Shown: piece by piece, positions 39,664 to 40,987 of the stretch
How the letters are laid out: every line of letters starts with the position of its first letter
Position numbering within the stretch: the stretch's first letter is position 1
NCBI GenBank assembly: GCA_964562985.1
Contig: CAZLWE010000029.1
Location: 1 to 40,987, forward strand
Source: SHLQ01 sp964562985
GTDB lineage: Bacteria > Actinomycetota > Acidimicrobiia > Acidimicrobiales > SHLQ01
Length of the DNA stretch: 40,987 nt
Reading direction: 5' to 3'
The notes under the pieces: model-generated
The model's input: the letters and a program-made list of their open reading frames with translations, nothing else
What the model was told of the DNA's origin: nothing
Databases searched by the model: none
Program-made: the position numbers and the translations under genes

Positions 39664-40536
39664 TTAGGCGAGCTGCAGCCCGGCAGCCTCCACGGCAGCG
39701 AGTGCGTTGTCGAGTGCGTCCATCGCTTCTTGGCCAGGGACCGATGGCAGGTCGAACGCCAGCCGGTGCACGCCAGCCTCGGCGAATTCGGTGATCTTTG
39801 CGGGATCGGTGGGGGCAAAGTAGATCGAGACTTCAATCTCGTCAGGATCGCGCCCGGCTGCTTCAGCCATCTCACGCATGCCCACTATCTGATCGGCGAT
39901 TGTTCCTTCACCTCGGCCAGGAATCGGGATCCAGCCATTTCCCCACTCGATGGCTCGACGGGCGCCCCCCGGGTAGGAGCCGCCGACGTGAATCGGCGGG
40001 TGTGGCCGCTGGAGTGGCCTCGGGTTGATGGTCATTGGGGGCAGATTCACCAGATCTCCTGTGAAAGACGGAGTCTCCTCAGTCCACATCGCCTTGATCG
40101 CCCCGACCCGTTCACGCATCAGCTTAAACCGACCCTTCAGCTGCGTGCCGTGATCGTTCATCTCGTCTTCGTTCCAACCAGCACCGACACCAAATTGAAA
40201 TCGCCCGCCGCTGAGTTGGTCGACACTGGCTGCCGCCTTGGCCGTATGAATCGGATCTCTTTGGATGACGAGACAGATCCCTGTCCCGAGCAACAGGCGC
40301 TCGGTGCTTCCGGCGAGCGCCGTGAGATACACGAACGGATCCAACGTGTCGTAGTAGCGCTGTGCCAGCTCCGCACCGCTTGGCGTCGGCGTCTTGCGAC
40401 TCACCGGAATGTGGCTGTGCTCGGCAACCCAGATGCTCTCAAAGCCACGTTCTTCAAGCGCTGGCCCAAGCTCCTGAGGCGGGATCGAGTACGTCGTCGG
40501 AAAGTGGGCGACACCGACCTTGATGGAATTGGTCAT
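39664..40536 (-). CDS. LLM-class (F420- or flavin-dependent) oxidoreductase
   Basis: A 290-residue luciferase-like TIM-barrel protein. The N-terminal IKVGVAHFPTTYSIPPQELG, ERGFESIWVAEHSHIP, TGICLVIQRDPIHTAKAAAS (non-prolyl cis-peptide region of F420 binders), LSGGRFQFGVGAGWNEDEM and HPPIHVGGSYPGGARRA follow the actinobacterial F420-dependent pattern; FMN cannot be excluded. No signal peptide. AGG lies about 9 bases before ATG. It is probably co-transcribed with the SDR downstream. The opposite strand is also open for 342 codons here, but that reading has no family features. Confidence 0.92.
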   Translation of the reverse strand: MTNSIKVGVAHFPTTYSIPPQELGPALEERGFESIWVAEHSHIPVSRKTPTPSGAELAQRYYDTLDPFVYLTALAGSTERLLLGTGICLVIQRDPIHTAKAAASVDQLSGGRFQFGVGAGWNEDEMNDHGTQLKGRFKLMRERVGAIKAMWTEETPSFTGDLVNLPPMTINPRPLQRPHPPIHVGGSYPGGARRAIEWGNGWIPIPGRGEGTIADQIVGMREMAEAAGRDPDEIEVSIYFAPTDPAKITEFAEAGVHRLAFDLPSVPGQEAMDALDNALAAVEAAGLQLA

Positions 40537-40598
40537 ACCGGGATCCTCGCGCCTCTCGACCCATTAGCGCACATCCAACCATGTCCGGAAACCGCTAC

Positions 40599-40646
40599 GG
40601 GGTCTGACCCCATCGGTCCCGATACGGGACGTTTGGGGTCAGACCC
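40599..40646. repeat. REP-like paired palindromes
   Basis: GGGTCTGACCCC (40600-40611) pairs with GGGGTCAGACCC (40635-40646), a perfect 12-bp inverted repeat. Between them GTCCC (40616-40620) pairs with GGGAC (40626-40630). Each outer arm is itself nearly palindromic. It lies between two divergent genes. I recall similar GGGGTCAGACCCC units as common repeats in other bacteria, often linked to REP-associated transposases; only one pair is present in this window. Confidence 0.65.
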
Positions 40647-40658
40647 AACTGTCCCAGC

Positions 40659-40664
40659 TACTCT
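40659..40664 (+). promoter_or_regulatory. -10 element of the histone-deacetylase-family gene
   Basis: TACTCT ends six bases before ATG 40671, with no Shine-Dalgarno; the message is probably leaderless. Confidence 0.45.
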
Positions 40665-40670
40665 CACAAG

Positions 40671-40987
40671 ATGTCGATACTGATCTTCGCTGACGAGCGC
40701 GTGGCCGATCATCGTCCTCCTCAGGGTCACCCGGAACGACCCGAGCGGTATGCCGCCGCCGTCGAGGGGGTCGAGGCTGCAGGGTTTGGGGACGCTATCG
40801 AATGGCGGGAGCCAACACCCGCGCCGCACAGCGCTCTGGTAGCCGTGCACGACCGGGCGCATGTCGATGGAATCTTCAGCCGGGGCGACGAGGATTACGT
40901 GCGGCTCGATCCCGATACCCACATGAGCGCCGGCTCACTCGAGGCGGCACGTCTCGCCGCAGGAGCTGGCATCGACGCGATCGAAGC
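40671..40987 (+). CDS. Histone-deacetylase/acetoin-utilisation family protein, N-terminal part
   Basis: Runs off the end of the window with 105 codons visible. The start is MSILIFADERVADHRPPQGH, then PERPERYAAAVEGVEAAGF, VHDRAHVDGIF, and THMSAGSLEAARLAAGAGI. The GHPERPER segment and the THMSAGSLEAA helix are typical of the zinc-dependent deacetylase family that includes AcuC and acetylpolyamine amidohydrolases. The catalytic histidines and zinc ligands would lie beyond the edge. It is divergent from the LLM gene across a 134-base region holding the REP-like repeat. Confidence 0.85.
   Translation, partial: MSILIFADERVADHRPPQGHPERPERYAAAVEGVEAAGFGDAIEWREPTPAPHSALVAVHDRAHVDGIFSRGDEDYVRLDPDTHMSAGSLEAARLAAGAGIDAIE

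Noticed and set aside
39655..40683. Long open frame (342 codons) on the plus strand opposite the LLM oxidoreductase
   Set aside because: Composition is rich in Arg, Pro and Cys as expected for an antisense frame in GC-rich DNA; the minus strand holds a full, recognisable protein.

Overview
The window is GC-rich and densely coded on both strands. Protein content points to an actinobacterium: a secreted HNH-like (GmrSD C-terminal type) protein, an F420-type luciferase-like oxidoreductase, a GT81-type glucosyl-3-phosphoglycerate synthase, a PNPOx-like protein, and many genes that appear to be transcribed without a leader. Class Acidimicrobiia (Ilumatobacter-like) is my best guess from gene style. 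This is inference, because no rRNA or other marker is present.

Layout. 1-2267: the end of one ammonium transporter gene, a terminator, then a complete second one. 2305-7447: a c-di-GMP/two-component block, with a GGDEF-EAL protein whose catalytic motifs are lost, read away from an operon of a single-domain receiver, a receiver-GGDEF-EAL protein with intact motifs, and a PAS histidine kinase. 7678-9859: small conserved proteins, a GHMP kinase coupled to a Dabb-domain protein, and an unannotated run of three hairpins (9327-9430). 9924-12694: molybdenum cofactor genes moaC, moaA and divergent moeA. 12717-16418: galU, plsY, FmdB-type zinc ribbon, a CpaB-like SAF protein, uppP. 16524-21957: TldE/PmbA, a membrane-anchored GltB-like FMN protein, a large GH63-type glucosidase. 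22069-25345: a degenerate HNH-family membrane protein, a PNPOx-like protein, a substrate-binding lipoprotein, a flavodoxin. 25355-32732: hrpB helicase, a GH13_18 phosphorylase, soxR with a divergent VOC gene, gpgS, and a D-2-hydroxyacid dehydrogenase. 32786-36076: a TPR-sulfotransferase, a peroxiredoxin-like gene with an in-frame UGA, an FN3-like lipoprotein and a sucrase/ferredoxin-like protein. 36224-40987: a large repeat-bearing secreted protein, an SDR, an LLM oxidoreductase, and the start of a histone-deacetylase-family gene.

How genes may work together. GalU makes UDP-glucose, GpgS can join it to 3-phosphoglycerate, and the GH13_18 enzyme can recycle glucosylglycerate by phosphorolysis, so the window holds much of a compatible-solute cycle. 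The kinase, the two receivers and the two GGDEF-EAL proteins look like one signalling module. SoxR appears to govern its own gene and one VOC-family gene through a single 25-bp intergenic region.

Most notable: (1) the peroxiredoxin-like gene at 33802-34359 has TGA exactly at the first position of its CxxC redox motif (UxxC), so it is a likely selenoprotein that ordinary gene calling would truncate. (2) Three consecutive hairpins lie at 9327-9430, two of which display the same loop sequence. (3) Three divergent gene pairs have start codons only 23-25 bp apart, with back-to-back -10 elements, within a wider set of about twelve apparently leaderless genes. (4) Three convergent pairs end on one shared CTAG. 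(5) The degenerate GGDEF protein has lost its active sites but kept its c-di-GMP inhibitory (RxxD) site. No tRNA, rRNA, CRISPR or insertion sequence was seen, and no gene-free stretch exceeds 300 bases.
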